Assembly: GCA_024743015.1 (NCBI GenBank)
Contig: JANSXJ010000083.1
Span: 1-12,190 of the forward strand
Source of the DNA: Hyphomonas sp.
GTDB lineage: Bacteria; Pseudomonadota; Alphaproteobacteria; Caulobacterales; Hyphomonadaceae
Length of the DNA stretch: 12,190 nt
Reading direction: 5' to 3'
Positions 1-6,629 of the stretch are shown in pieces. Below the pieces are notes generated by a model. That model was not told where the DNA came from. It was given only the letters and a program-made list of their open reading frames with translations, and made no database searches. The position numbers were made by a program, and so were the translations under genes. Positions within the stretch are counted from its first letter, which is position 1, and every line of letters begins with the position of its first letter.

Positions 1-392
1 CAACGGACGTCTCACTATTATCGCTTTCACACGATCAGGTGTTTAAGCTCATGAGCCGAAGCCCTTCATTCGGTCAAGCCTTGCTTCGCGTCGCTTACAT
101 GCGACTACACACGACGCTCCGATACATCGGAGACAGCCTGAATACGACGCTTGATGCGCGTACGGCGAAACTGATCTGGAGTATTCACGAGGCAACCGAC
201 CCCGCAGAGAATATTATTCAATGCCGCCAGATTGATCTGGCGCACGGATTGGGTGTCTCGCGCGTTTCCATAGGTAAGTCACTGAAATCGCTGTCTCAGC
301 TAGGACTCATTAAGGTCGGATATGGGAAGATTGAAATCATGTCTAAAAGCGATCTAAAGGATTTCATCCGAGAGACACATGTTGAGTTTTAA
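1..392 (+). CDS. Crp/Fnr-type transcription regulator, C-terminal part (5' end off window)
   Basis: The reading frame is open to the left edge (first full codon at 3), so the N-terminal cyclic-nucleotide-binding-like domain lies outside the window and about 129 residues are visible. The visible part begins with a helix resembling the Crp/Fnr dimerisation helix. A winged helix-turn-helix follows, with a basic recognition segment around GVSRVSIGKSLKSLSQLGLI and a short wing ending near GYGKIEIM. This layout is typical of the HTH_CRP_2 class. A GTG at 39 could serve as an internal start, but it falls inside the long helix, so truncation by the window edge is more likely. The gene looks visibly more AT-rich than the genes to its right. 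It converges with the BCCT transporter gene, so a regulatory link to that operon is not implied. The effector cannot be judged because the sensor domain is missing. Confidence 0.72.
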   Translation, partial: TDVSLLSLSHDQVFKLMSRSPSFGQALLRVAYMRLHTTLRYIGDSLNTTLDARTAKLIWSIHEATDPAENIIQCRQIDLAHGLGVSRVSIGKSLKSLSQLGLIKVGYGKIEIMSKSDLKDFIRETHVEF

Positions 393-450
393 CCAGGATC
401 AGAATCTAGGCGGGAAATTGCCATCGCCTCAGGATATTATTCCGGAACCT

Positions 451-472
451 AGCCCCCTTAGCACAGGGAGCT
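451..472 (-). terminator. Possible hairpin downstream of the BCCT gene
   Basis: Read on the minus strand, AGCTCCCT and AGGGGGCT pair as an 8-bp stem (one G-U pair) around a 6-nt loop, about 40 nt after the transporter stop. The plus-strand version has a C-A mismatch, so the fold favours the minus-strand transcript. No U-tract follows, so intrinsic termination is uncertain. Confidence 0.3.
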
Positions 473-511
473 CAGACATAGCGCAACCTAATCCGCTAAG
501 AACACTCCATT

Positions 512-2005
512 TCACGTGTGATCCTGTGACAGCGCGCGAATCAGGACGATCACCATAAATACACCTGAGACAGCGATCGGAAGGCCTGACAACAGGACTG
601 CAGACTGCACCACTTTCAGCCCTCCGATGAACATCAATCCCAGCGGCAAGAGCCCAAGAATGCCGGCCCAGAACACACGATGCCAGCGCGCCGGGTCTTC
701 GCCTTCGTGCAGTGCGCGTGTGGCTGCAGATGCGAGGGTATAACTGGCGGAGTTATAGGTGGTTGCCACAAAAACCGTGACCACGACCACGAAAATGGCA
801 AGCGCCACCTTTCCGAGCGGAAGGTGAGCGATCACCGATGCTATGGCGGCAGGAGCATCGCTGGCAACCCGCCCGACCACGTCCATGCCGCCGGATAGTT
901 CCAGATGCAGCGCATAATTGCCGAGGATGATGTAGAAGGACCAGACCCCGATGCTGCCAAAAACCGACATGCCGAGCAACACTTCGCGGATTGTGCGCCC
1001 TCTTGATATCCGCGTCACAAAGATGCCGACAAAGGGTGCGAAAGCAAACCACCAGGCCCAGTAAAAAATTGTCCAGTCCTGAACGAACCCGCTCTGCCCG
1101 ACGGCGTCAGTATAGGTGATCATCTCGAAGAGATTCGATGCCATGTGGCCAAGGCTTTCGGTACCGGTCATCAGGATGAACGTTGTGGGACCGGCTATGA
1201 GAATGAAGGCGAGGAAGATCAGGGCGAGCCAGAGATTCATGTCGGCCAGCCGTTTGATCCCTTTTTCCAGCCCAAGATAGACAGTCAGGCCAAAAAGTCC
1301 GACGCAAACGGCTACGACGCAAAGATCCATCGTAACCGACCGGCTCAGTCCTGACAGTTCTGCAACTCCGGCGGAAATGACCGGCACAGTAAGCGCCAGC
1401 GAGGTTGCCGCACCGCCGAGCAGGCCGATCATGAAAACAAGATCAAGCAGCTTGCCGACCGGACTCGTCGCACAGCTATGGCCAAGTATGGATGCGCTGA
1501 AACGCAGATAGGGTACTTGCCTGTTGTAGAAGCTGTAGCCGAGGGCCACGGCGGGCAGGCCATAGATGCACCAGGCACTGATCCCCCAGTGAAACAATCC
1601 GTAACTTGTGGCCCAGCGAACCGCCTCTGCAGACCTGGGCTCAGCGCCAAAGGGAGGGCTGTCGAGATAGTAGGCCCATTCGATTCCGGCCCAGTACAGA
1701 AGCCCGCCGCCTACTCCGGCGGTAAAAAGCATCGCCACCCAGCTCAGAGTCGAAAAGTCGGGACGGTCGTCTGCTTTTCCGAGCCGGACCCTTCCGTACG
1801 GACCGAAAGCGAGCCAGCCCGCCACCAGCATCGCTCCGATTGCGGCCCACTGATAGACGATGCCCAGGTTGAAAGCGGTCCAGTCATAAAGCGCAATGAT
1901 CGAGGGGCCGAGCGTTTCACTCATCAGAATCAACGGCACCGAAACGATCAACGCCGAAAACACCGCAAGTGAAAACGTCCACCAATCGACCGGGCGTCCC
2001 TTCAT
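512..2005 (-). CDS. BCCT-family (betaine/carnitine/choline) transporter
   Basis: This is an inner-membrane secondary transporter of 497 residues with about 12 hydrophobic segments. BCCT carriers move quaternary-ammonium compounds such as choline, glycine betaine, carnitine or DMSP. Family landmarks visible are the glycine-rich GVGGGLLYWAGIEW (97-110), FHWGISAW (138-145), GLEKGIKRLADMNLWLA (245-261) and the Trp-rich WTIFYWAWW followed by FVTRISRGRTIREVL (311-343). Aligned by eye, the usual T-S-x-D-S of the late Na-site helix reads T-T-Y-N-S (415-419), with Asp replaced by Asn. Both tails are short: the protein ends about ten residues after the last helix and lacks a long osmosensing tail of the BetP kind, which favours nutrient uptake over osmoregulation. 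The ATG overlaps the esterase stop as ATGA, and GGGGAG lies 8 nt upstream as ribosome-binding site. The exact substrate cannot be read from the sequence. Confidence 0.93.
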   Translation of the reverse strand: MKGRPVDWWTFSLAVFSALIVSVPLILMSETLGPSIIALYDWTAFNLGIVYQWAAIGAMLVAGWLAFGPYGRVRLGKADDRPDFSTLSWVAMLFTAGVGGGLLYWAGIEWAYYLDSPPFGAEPRSAEAVRWATSYGLFHWGISAWCIYGLPAVALGYSFYNRQVPYLRFSASILGHSCATSPVGKLLDLVFMIGLLGGAATSLALTVPVISAGVAELSGLSRSVTMDLCVVAVCVGLFGLTVYLGLEKGIKRLADMNLWLALIFLAFILIAGPTTFILMTGTESLGHMASNLFEMITYTDAVGQSGFVQDWTIFYWAWWFAFAPFVGIFVTRISRGRTIREVLLGMSVFGSIGVWSFYIILGNYALHLELSGGMDVVGRVASDAPAAIASVIAHLPLGKVALAIFVVVVTVFVATTYNSASYTLASAATRALHEGEDPARWHRVFWAGILGLLPLGLMFIGGLKVVQSAVLLSGLPIAVSGVFMVIVLIRALSQDHT

Positions 2006-3549
2006 TGCCCTGTCTCCCCGAGTGCGACGCAGTAGGACATCATGGAATCCTCAGAAACCTCGACAGTGTCTGCAAGGGCTGCGATCGGATCTCCCGGGTG
2101 TTTGAATTCTGGCCATTCCGGCAGCCCGGGCCCGTTCGGATCGCCGGTGCGCGCGAAATTCACCCAGTAGGCCATCATGACATCTGTCAGGGCCTCATCA
2201 ATGGAGTTTGTCGGCAGCCAGTCATCATGTGTTCCGAAGACGAAGGGGATTTCCGCACCGTGATATGCACCATAAGCATCCGCGCCGTCCCGCTTCCGGC
2301 TGAACCGATAGACAAAAGCCTGTCCGCCCGCTGCAGCGGCATCAAGAGCGATCCTGCGAGATGGACAATGAAACTGGGCCGCCGTCGAAATCAGGTCCGC
2401 CGCCTCAAGGTCAGAAATTCCTGCGCTCAGGGCCCGCGCGAGCACCTCATTGCGGCCCGGCTCAGGATAATCCGTCAGCACCTGAGGAAGGAGCCCGGGA
2501 TCGTCAGCATCGAGATACATGAGCATTTCATTGAGATTGCTTCCGACCAGAACGTCGATCCCTGGCGTCATCGACTTGTCCGACCGCACCCATACATCGT
2601 CCAGCACTGGTCCGTGATAATAATCCACGCCCGTTTGCCGATGAAGATCGACGAAATCGCTCCAGGGCCGGATCCTCGCCGTTTCAGCGCTGATACCAGC
2701 CCGTGCGAACATCTTGGCTGTCGCTTCGCGCGCCACTGCAAGGGTCGGCATGTCCCCCGGTCCGAGGGCGCCACTCTGAACGATGGCGCGCCGGAAAAGG
2801 CCTTCAGACTGCGGGCTGGAGAGCAAGGCTCTTATGTTGGCACCGCCCGCAGACTCTCCAAACAGAGTGATATTGTCCGGATCGCCTCCGAAGGCCCTCG
2901 CATTCTCACGGACCCATCGCGTCGCAGCGATAATGTCTGAAAGGCCATAATTGCCGGAGGGAATGCTCTCCTGTGCCTCGAATGGCACCGGCAGGAAGCC
3001 AAGCGCGCCGAGTCGATAGTTTACGGAAACCACGACCGCACCCTTCCCGGCAAGTCGCCCGCCAAGGTAGTTGGGTTCATAGGACCAGCCATTGATATTG
3101 CTTCCGCCATGCACCCAGATCATCACCGGAAGGTCACGCGCAGTTCCTGCAGCGGGCGTCCAGACGTTGAGATAAAGACAGTCTTCATCCATGTTTGTCA
3201 GATCAGGGATCGCAGCCGGATCGCTTCCAAATCCTTCTGCCACCATGCGGTACCATTCAGGATTGCCCTGACTTTGGGGACAGGCGGGCGGAAAGCGGTC
3301 CGCATCCTGCAGATCGGTGCGGGGAATCGGCGGGGCAGCAGCCTCCCAGCGCAACGCCCCGGTCGGCGAGGCCGCATAGGGTACGCCGAGAAACGCCGCG
3401 ACGCCATTCTCGCCGACAATTCCCTGAAGACTCTCCCCACCTGCTTCGATAACGGGGCGTTCCGCATCTACTGCCGGGCTGATACAGGAAGCCAGGGCAA
3501 GACCAAATAAGGCAGTTCCCGCACACCTTGCAGCGCTCCATAGCCTCAT
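2002..3549 (-). CDS. Type-B carboxylesterase, predicted periplasmic or surface lipoprotein
   Basis: This alpha/beta-hydrolase of 515 residues belongs to the carboxylesterase/cholinesterase family. The N-terminus has a lipoprotein signal with lipobox LALASC, so Cys22 is the predicted lipidated residue. The oxyanion motif HGG is at 147-149, signature EDCLYLNVW at 122-130, and nucleophile motif GESAGG gives Ser233. The likely triad partners are Glu341 (in SNLNEM) and His430 (in AYHGAEIPFVFG). Cys90 and Cys124 match the disulfide around the cholinesterase omega loop. By eye, the position of the choline-binding Trp84 of acetylcholinesterase is Ile114 here, so a true cholinesterase is not supported by that residue. 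Start choice: ATG at 3549 follows GGGAGG with a 6-nt gap and gives the signal peptide directly. It is translationally coupled to the BCCT gene, suggesting that it releases the transporter's substrate from an ester. Ester specificity is unknown. Confidence 0.93.
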   Translation of the reverse strand: MRLWSAARCAGTALFGLALASCISPAVDAERPVIEAGGESLQGIVGENGVAAFLGVPYAASPTGALRWEAAAPPIPRTDLQDADRFPPACPQSQGNPEWYRMVAEGFGSDPAAIPDLTNMDEDCLYLNVWTPAAGTARDLPVMIWVHGGSNINGWSYEPNYLGGRLAGKGAVVVSVNYRLGALGFLPVPFEAQESIPSGNYGLSDIIAATRWVRENARAFGGDPDNITLFGESAGGANIRALLSSPQSEGLFRRAIVQSGALGPGDMPTLAVAREATAKMFARAGISAETARIRPWSDFVDLHRQTGVDYYHGPVLDDVWVRSDKSMTPGIDVLVGSNLNEMLMYLDADDPGLLPQVLTDYPEPGRNEVLARALSAGISDLEAADLISTAAQFHCPSRRIALDAAAAGGQAFVYRFSRKRDGADAYGAYHGAEIPFVFGTHDDWLPTNSIDEALTDVMMAYWVNFARTGDPNGPGLPEWPEFKHPGDPIAALADTVEVSEDSMMSYCVALGETGQ

Positions 3550-3660
3550 CGGCAGCCTCCCATTGCCTCCGTCTCTGCGAACGGATTCTCCGAGTTTCCC
3601 TCCTCTACGAAGAACTGCCGAGGCGCAAACGATTAAAGCTCGCCCTTACATGAATCCTGC

Positions 3661-4617
3661 TCAAGTGCCCGCGGGCCCGAGCATGGCACGATCCACCAGC
3701 GGCGTAAGGTGCGGGTCGCTGGCGATCTCTGCCTTGAGCCAGTCGGCGAACAGTCGCACCTTTCGCTGGCCGGGCCGCTCTCTCGGGCAGGTCAGAAACC
3801 AGTGTCCAATCGTGCGCACGTGTTGCTGGGGAAAGACATCGACAAGATGGCCGGCTTCAAAATCCTCGGCGACATAGGGCTGCATTGCGAGCGCAACGCC
3901 AAGCCCGCGCGCAGCCGTCTTGAGGGCATGATCGTAACTGTCGAAGCGAAGGCCCGCATCGGGATCAACGCCGGTTACGCCATTGGCCTCAAGCCATACA
4001 GCCCAGTCATTTGCGGAGGGGTAGACCTGAAGGATGGGATGGCTGGCAAGGTCTTCAGGGTGCGCCAGCGGCAGACCATTTTCCTTCGCCGTCTCAAGGT
4101 ACTTCGGACTGCACACCACCATCATCCGGGGTGAGAAGAGGTAGTCATAGTGCAGCGTGTCGCGCTTGCGCTGACCGATCATTACGGCGAGGTCGATGCC
4201 CCTCTCGGTGAAATCGGCGTCGATTTGCGATGTGTTGAGGCGCACCTGCAGCTGTGGGTGGACCGTCTGAAACGCCTGCAATCGCGGCATCAGCCAACGC
4301 ACGGCAAAAGTGGAATACATCTGAATGGTCAGGACATTCTCAGCCTCCGGGCTGAGAAGCTGACGGGTCGCCGTGTCGATACGGTCGAACGCATCCCGAA
4401 TGACAGGATGGTAGGCCTTGCCGGCATCACTGAGTTCAACGGCCCGGGCCGTTCTCACAAAAAGCTCCACGCCAAGGTTTGCCTCAAGGTGCTTGATCTG
4501 GTGCGAAATGGCAGATTGCGAGACGGCCAGCTCGTCTGCTGCATCCCGAAAGGATCCAAGCCGGGCCGCCGCCTCGAAGGCCCGCAACGCAGTCAGGGGA
4601 GGTAACCGACGTTTCAT
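3661..4617 (-). CDS. LysR-family transcription regulator, GcvA-like
   Basis: A 318-residue LysR-type DNA-binding regulator. The N-terminus RRLPPLTALRAFEAAARLGS is the characteristic opening of the GcvA-like clade, followed by the winged HTH (about 5-64; core SQSAISHQIKHLEANLGVELF) and a linker helix. A periplasmic-binding-protein-like effector domain runs from about residue 94 to 300. The frame stays open back to 4743, but the conserved family start argues for the ATG at 4617; the ATG at 4626 is an alternative, and neither has a strong Shine-Dalgarno. It lies 111 bp upstream of the esterase gene on the same strand and is divergent from the sulfotransferase gene, so it could control either unit. 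A T-N11-A palindrome just upstream of its start suggests autoregulation. The inducer is unknown. Confidence 0.93.
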   Translation of the reverse strand: MKRRLPPLTALRAFEAAARLGSFRDAADELAVSQSAISHQIKHLEANLGVELFVRTARAVELSDAGKAYHPVIRDAFDRIDTATRQLLSPEAENVLTIQMYSTFAVRWLMPRLQAFQTVHPQLQVRLNTSQIDADFTERGIDLAVMIGQRKRDTLHYDYLFSPRMMVVCSPKYLETAKENGLPLAHPEDLASHPILQVYPSANDWAVWLEANGVTGVDPDAGLRFDSYDHALKTAARGLGVALAMQPYVAEDFEAGHLVDVFPQQHVRTIGHWFLTCPRERPGQRKVRLFADWLKAEIASDPHLTPLVDRAMLGPAGT

Positions 4618-4632
4618 GACCACCATACTGCA

Positions 4633-4645
4633 TGAATATAATTCA
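4633..4645. promoter_or_regulatory. Candidate LysR box (T-N11-A dyad)
   Basis: TGAATATAATTCA is a perfect 5-bp-arm palindrome with a 3-nt centre and exact T-N11-A geometry, the general LysR-family recognition pattern. It lies 15 bp upstream of the chosen LysR ATG and 57 bp upstream of the divergent sulfotransferase ATG, a usual place for a LysR autoregulatory or activation site. A TATATT (minus strand, 4635-4640) within it could act as the LysR -10 element. Confidence 0.45.
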
Positions 4646-4673
4646 ACTACCAGACAGGAATATGTTTTTGCCA

Positions 4674-4692
4674 TCCGACATGGAATGTCGGA
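4674..4692. promoter_or_regulatory. 19-bp perfect inverted repeat upstream of the sulfotransferase gene
   Basis: TCCGACAT and ATGTCGGA are exact reverse complements separated by GGA. The element ends 10 nt before the ATG at 4703, where an operator or a 5'-end RNA hairpin would act. It does not have T-N11-A geometry about its centre, so the protein that binds it, if any, need not be the adjacent LysR regulator. Confidence 0.45.
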
Positions 4693-4702
4693 ATAAAAGA
4701 CG

Positions 4703-6352
4703 ATGACCGACCGCATATCCAAAGGCTCTGAGCCGACCAGCATCCGGGAAGCCGAACAGGACGCGCTTCATGCTGCCGGGTGCCCGGAGCTGATCGACGC
4801 CGCCCAGCACATGCTGGCGGGTGCCTTCGGGAAGGCCGAGCCCCTGTGCCGGCTGGTCCTTGCCAGGAATCCGCTTGATGTGAACGCCATGCGCCTTCTG
4901 GCAGAAATAGGGCTTGAGGTCGGACGCCTTGAAGATGCCGAGGCGCTGCTTGAACGTGCGCTCGAACTCGCTCCGGACTTTCATCTCGCAAGGGCCAGCT
5001 ATGCGAACGTGCTTGCAAGGCGCGGCAAGTTCGGGAGTGCCCTTGATGAGCTTGACACATTGCTCAAGGCCCAGCCCGATCATCCCGGTCATCTCGTCCT
5101 CAGGGCCAACACGCTGGTTCGGATCGGGGATCATGACGAGGCTATCGGCCTCTACCGCCGCGTCCTTGATCTGGGCGCTGCAACGCCCGGTGTTTACATG
5201 AGCCTGGGACACAGCCTCAAGACCGTCGGCGACCAGGAAGGCGCTATCGAAGCATATAATGCTGCGCGCTCTGCAAGAGACGATCTGGGCGACGCATGGT
5301 GGAGCCTTGCCAATCTAAAGACATTCAGGTTTTCGGGCGAAGACGTGGACATCATGCTCGAGGTGGCTGCCCGCGAAGACATAGCGCGTGATGACTATCT
5401 TCATATCGCCTTCGCGCTCGGCAAGGCTCTGGAAGATCTCGGTCGGTATGAGGAATCTTTAACCTGGTATCGTCGCGGCAACGCCATTCGAAGGCGGCTG
5501 GTCACCTACAGCGCGGCGGAGAACACCGCAGAGATGCAGCGCATCGCCGACTATTTCTGTGCCCGTCGGATCGAAGACAGGACAGCCGCAGGTCATCCCG
5601 ATCCCGCCCCGATCTTCATCGTCGGACTGCCGCGCGCAGGGTCGACCCTGCTGGAACAGATCTTGGCAAGCCACAGTATGGTCGAGGGCACCCAGGAGCT
5701 GGCGGACATCATCTCAATTGCGCGCCGAATTGCTGGAAAGAAACGGACGACTGACCCTTCCCGCTACCCCGAAGCGCTCTCCGAACTGTCGGACAACGAC
5801 CTGACCGCCCTGGGTGAGGAATACATTGAGCGCACCCGGATTTACAGGCAGGGCGCTCCACATTTCATCGACAAGATGCCCAACAATTTCGCGCATGTCG
5901 GGCTGATCCGCCTCATCCTGCCCCGGGCCAGAATCATCGATGCGCGGCGCCATCCCATGGCGTGCTGTTTCAGCGGTTATAAGCAGCTCTTCGCCAAAGG
6001 GCAGAACTTCACATACAGCCTGAACGATATCGGTCGCTATTATGCTGACTATGTCACGCTGATGCGGCACTGGCACCGGGTCATGCCCGGACATGTCCTT
6101 CATGTTCAGTATGAGGACGTGGTCCAGGACACTGAAAGCCAGGTGCGCAGAATCCTGGACTATTGCGGCCTCCCCTTTGAGGAGAGCTGCCTGCGTTTCT
6201 TCGAGAACCGCCGGGCTGTTCGCACGGCCAGTTCCGAACAGGTTCGCCAGCCCATATTCACCTCAGGCATCGATCAATGGGAACATTTCTCGCCCTGGCT
6301 GGACCCGCTCAGAACCGCACTGGGAAACAGCCTCAATGAATACAAGGCCTAG
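4703..6352 (+). CDS. TPR-repeat sulfotransferase
   Basis: A 549-residue, predicted cytoplasmic protein. Residues about 25-265 are helical tetratricopeptide repeats with recurring ALxLAP, EEALxxY and small/large alternation. The C-terminal half is a PAPS-dependent sulfotransferase domain related to tyrosylprotein and heparan sulfotransferases. It carries the 5'-phosphosulfate loop GLPRAGST (308-315) followed by LLEQIL, and the 3'-phosphate motif with Arg416 and Ser424 in the R-x7-S spacing. Such proteins transfer sulfate from PAPS to a hydroxyl on protein, sugar or small molecule; the TPR part probably recruits the acceptor. No signal peptide is seen. The Shine-Dalgarno is weak (AAAGACG before the ATG). 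The gene precedes a TonB receptor gene in the same orientation with a 277-nt gap. The acceptor is unknown. Confidence 0.92.
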   Translation: MTDRISKGSEPTSIREAEQDALHAAGCPELIDAAQHMLAGAFGKAEPLCRLVLARNPLDVNAMRLLAEIGLEVGRLEDAEALLERALELAPDFHLARASYANVLARRGKFGSALDELDTLLKAQPDHPGHLVLRANTLVRIGDHDEAIGLYRRVLDLGAATPGVYMSLGHSLKTVGDQEGAIEAYNAARSARDDLGDAWWSLANLKTFRFSGEDVDIMLEVAAREDIARDDYLHIAFALGKALEDLGRYEESLTWYRRGNAIRRRLVTYSAAENTAEMQRIADYFCARRIEDRTAAGHPDPAPIFIVGLPRAGSTLLEQILASHSMVEGTQELADIISIARRIAGKKRTTDPSRYPEALSELSDNDLTALGEEYIERTRIYRQGAPHFIDKMPNNFAHVGLIRLILPRARIIDARRHPMACCFSGYKQLFAKGQNFTYSLNDIGRYYADYVTLMRHWHRVMPGHVLHVQYEDVVQDTESQVRRILDYCGLPFEESCLRFFENRRAVRTASSEQVRQPIFTSGIDQWEHFSPWLDPLRTALGNSLNEYKA

Positions 6353-6425
6353 ATCAGTTCAACCTTCGAACACTCAAAAGTCTATCAACCCCCTGTAATT
6401 GTGTTTGTTTTTTAGTGATTGCGCG

Positions 6426-6447
6426 TCATGCGGACACCAACGCATGA
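6426..6447 (+). terminator. Small hairpin after the sulfotransferase gene
   Basis: TCATGCG and CGCATGA form a perfect 7-bp stem with an 8-nt loop (GACACCAA), followed by ATTTTA. It starts 73 nt after the sulfotransferase stop. It could be a weak intrinsic terminator or an operator for the receptor gene. The U-rich tail is short, so the assignment is tentative. Confidence 0.35.
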
Positions 6448-6514
6448 ATTTTACTCAACTCCGAATGACAATTCATCTTTTGTCAGCTCCTACAGACCGA
6501 GCTAGCGCTTGGAT

Positions 6515-6612
6515 AAGCCGAATGGCGGCTTCGCGCGGGACTTCTAGGCGCTCGTGCGCCCAATTGAACATAGCGTCAGTCGGAAGAGCTCGGAACACCG
6601 GGCCTGCTGGCC
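6515..6612 (+). promoter_or_regulatory. Structured 5' leader of the TonB receptor gene (three small stem-loops)
   Basis: Three GC-rich hairpins follow one another: AAGCCG/CGGCTT with a 5-nt loop (6515-6531), GGCGC/GCGCC with loop TCGT (6547-6560), and GGCC/GGCC with loop TGCT (6601-6612). The last ends 2 nt before the start of the purine-rich ribosome-binding tract AAGGGAGGAG. No known riboswitch (for example B12) was recognised. The hairpins could modulate access to the ribosome-binding site. Confidence 0.3.
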
Positions 6613-6629
6613 AAGGGAGGAGAAACAGC

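Noticed and set aside
408..435. Weak AGGCG/CGCCT inverted repeat after the Crp/Fnr gene
   Set aside because: Only 5 bp of stem with a long loop and no T-tract, so it is not distinguishable from chance.
1969..2940. 323-codon plus-strand ORF opposite the esterase gene
   Set aside because: It is antisense to a gene with a complete catalytic triad; its translation is low-complexity, rich in Arg, Pro and His, with no family signature.
4618..4743. 42-codon N-terminal extension of the LysR regulator
   Set aside because: It precedes the conserved RRLPPL family start, crosses the divergent control region and overlaps the sulfotransferase start.
4643..5212. Long minus-strand ORF opposite the sulfotransferase gene
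   Set aside because: It is a shadow of a high-GC coding region with no recognisable domain, while the plus strand carries clear TPR and sulfotransferase motifs.
6399..6629. In-frame open extension upstream of the TonB receptor (77 codons)
   Set aside because: It would place the signal peptide about 90 residues inside the protein. The ATG at 6630 has a strong Shine-Dalgarno and gives a normal signal peptide; the extension has no family likeness.
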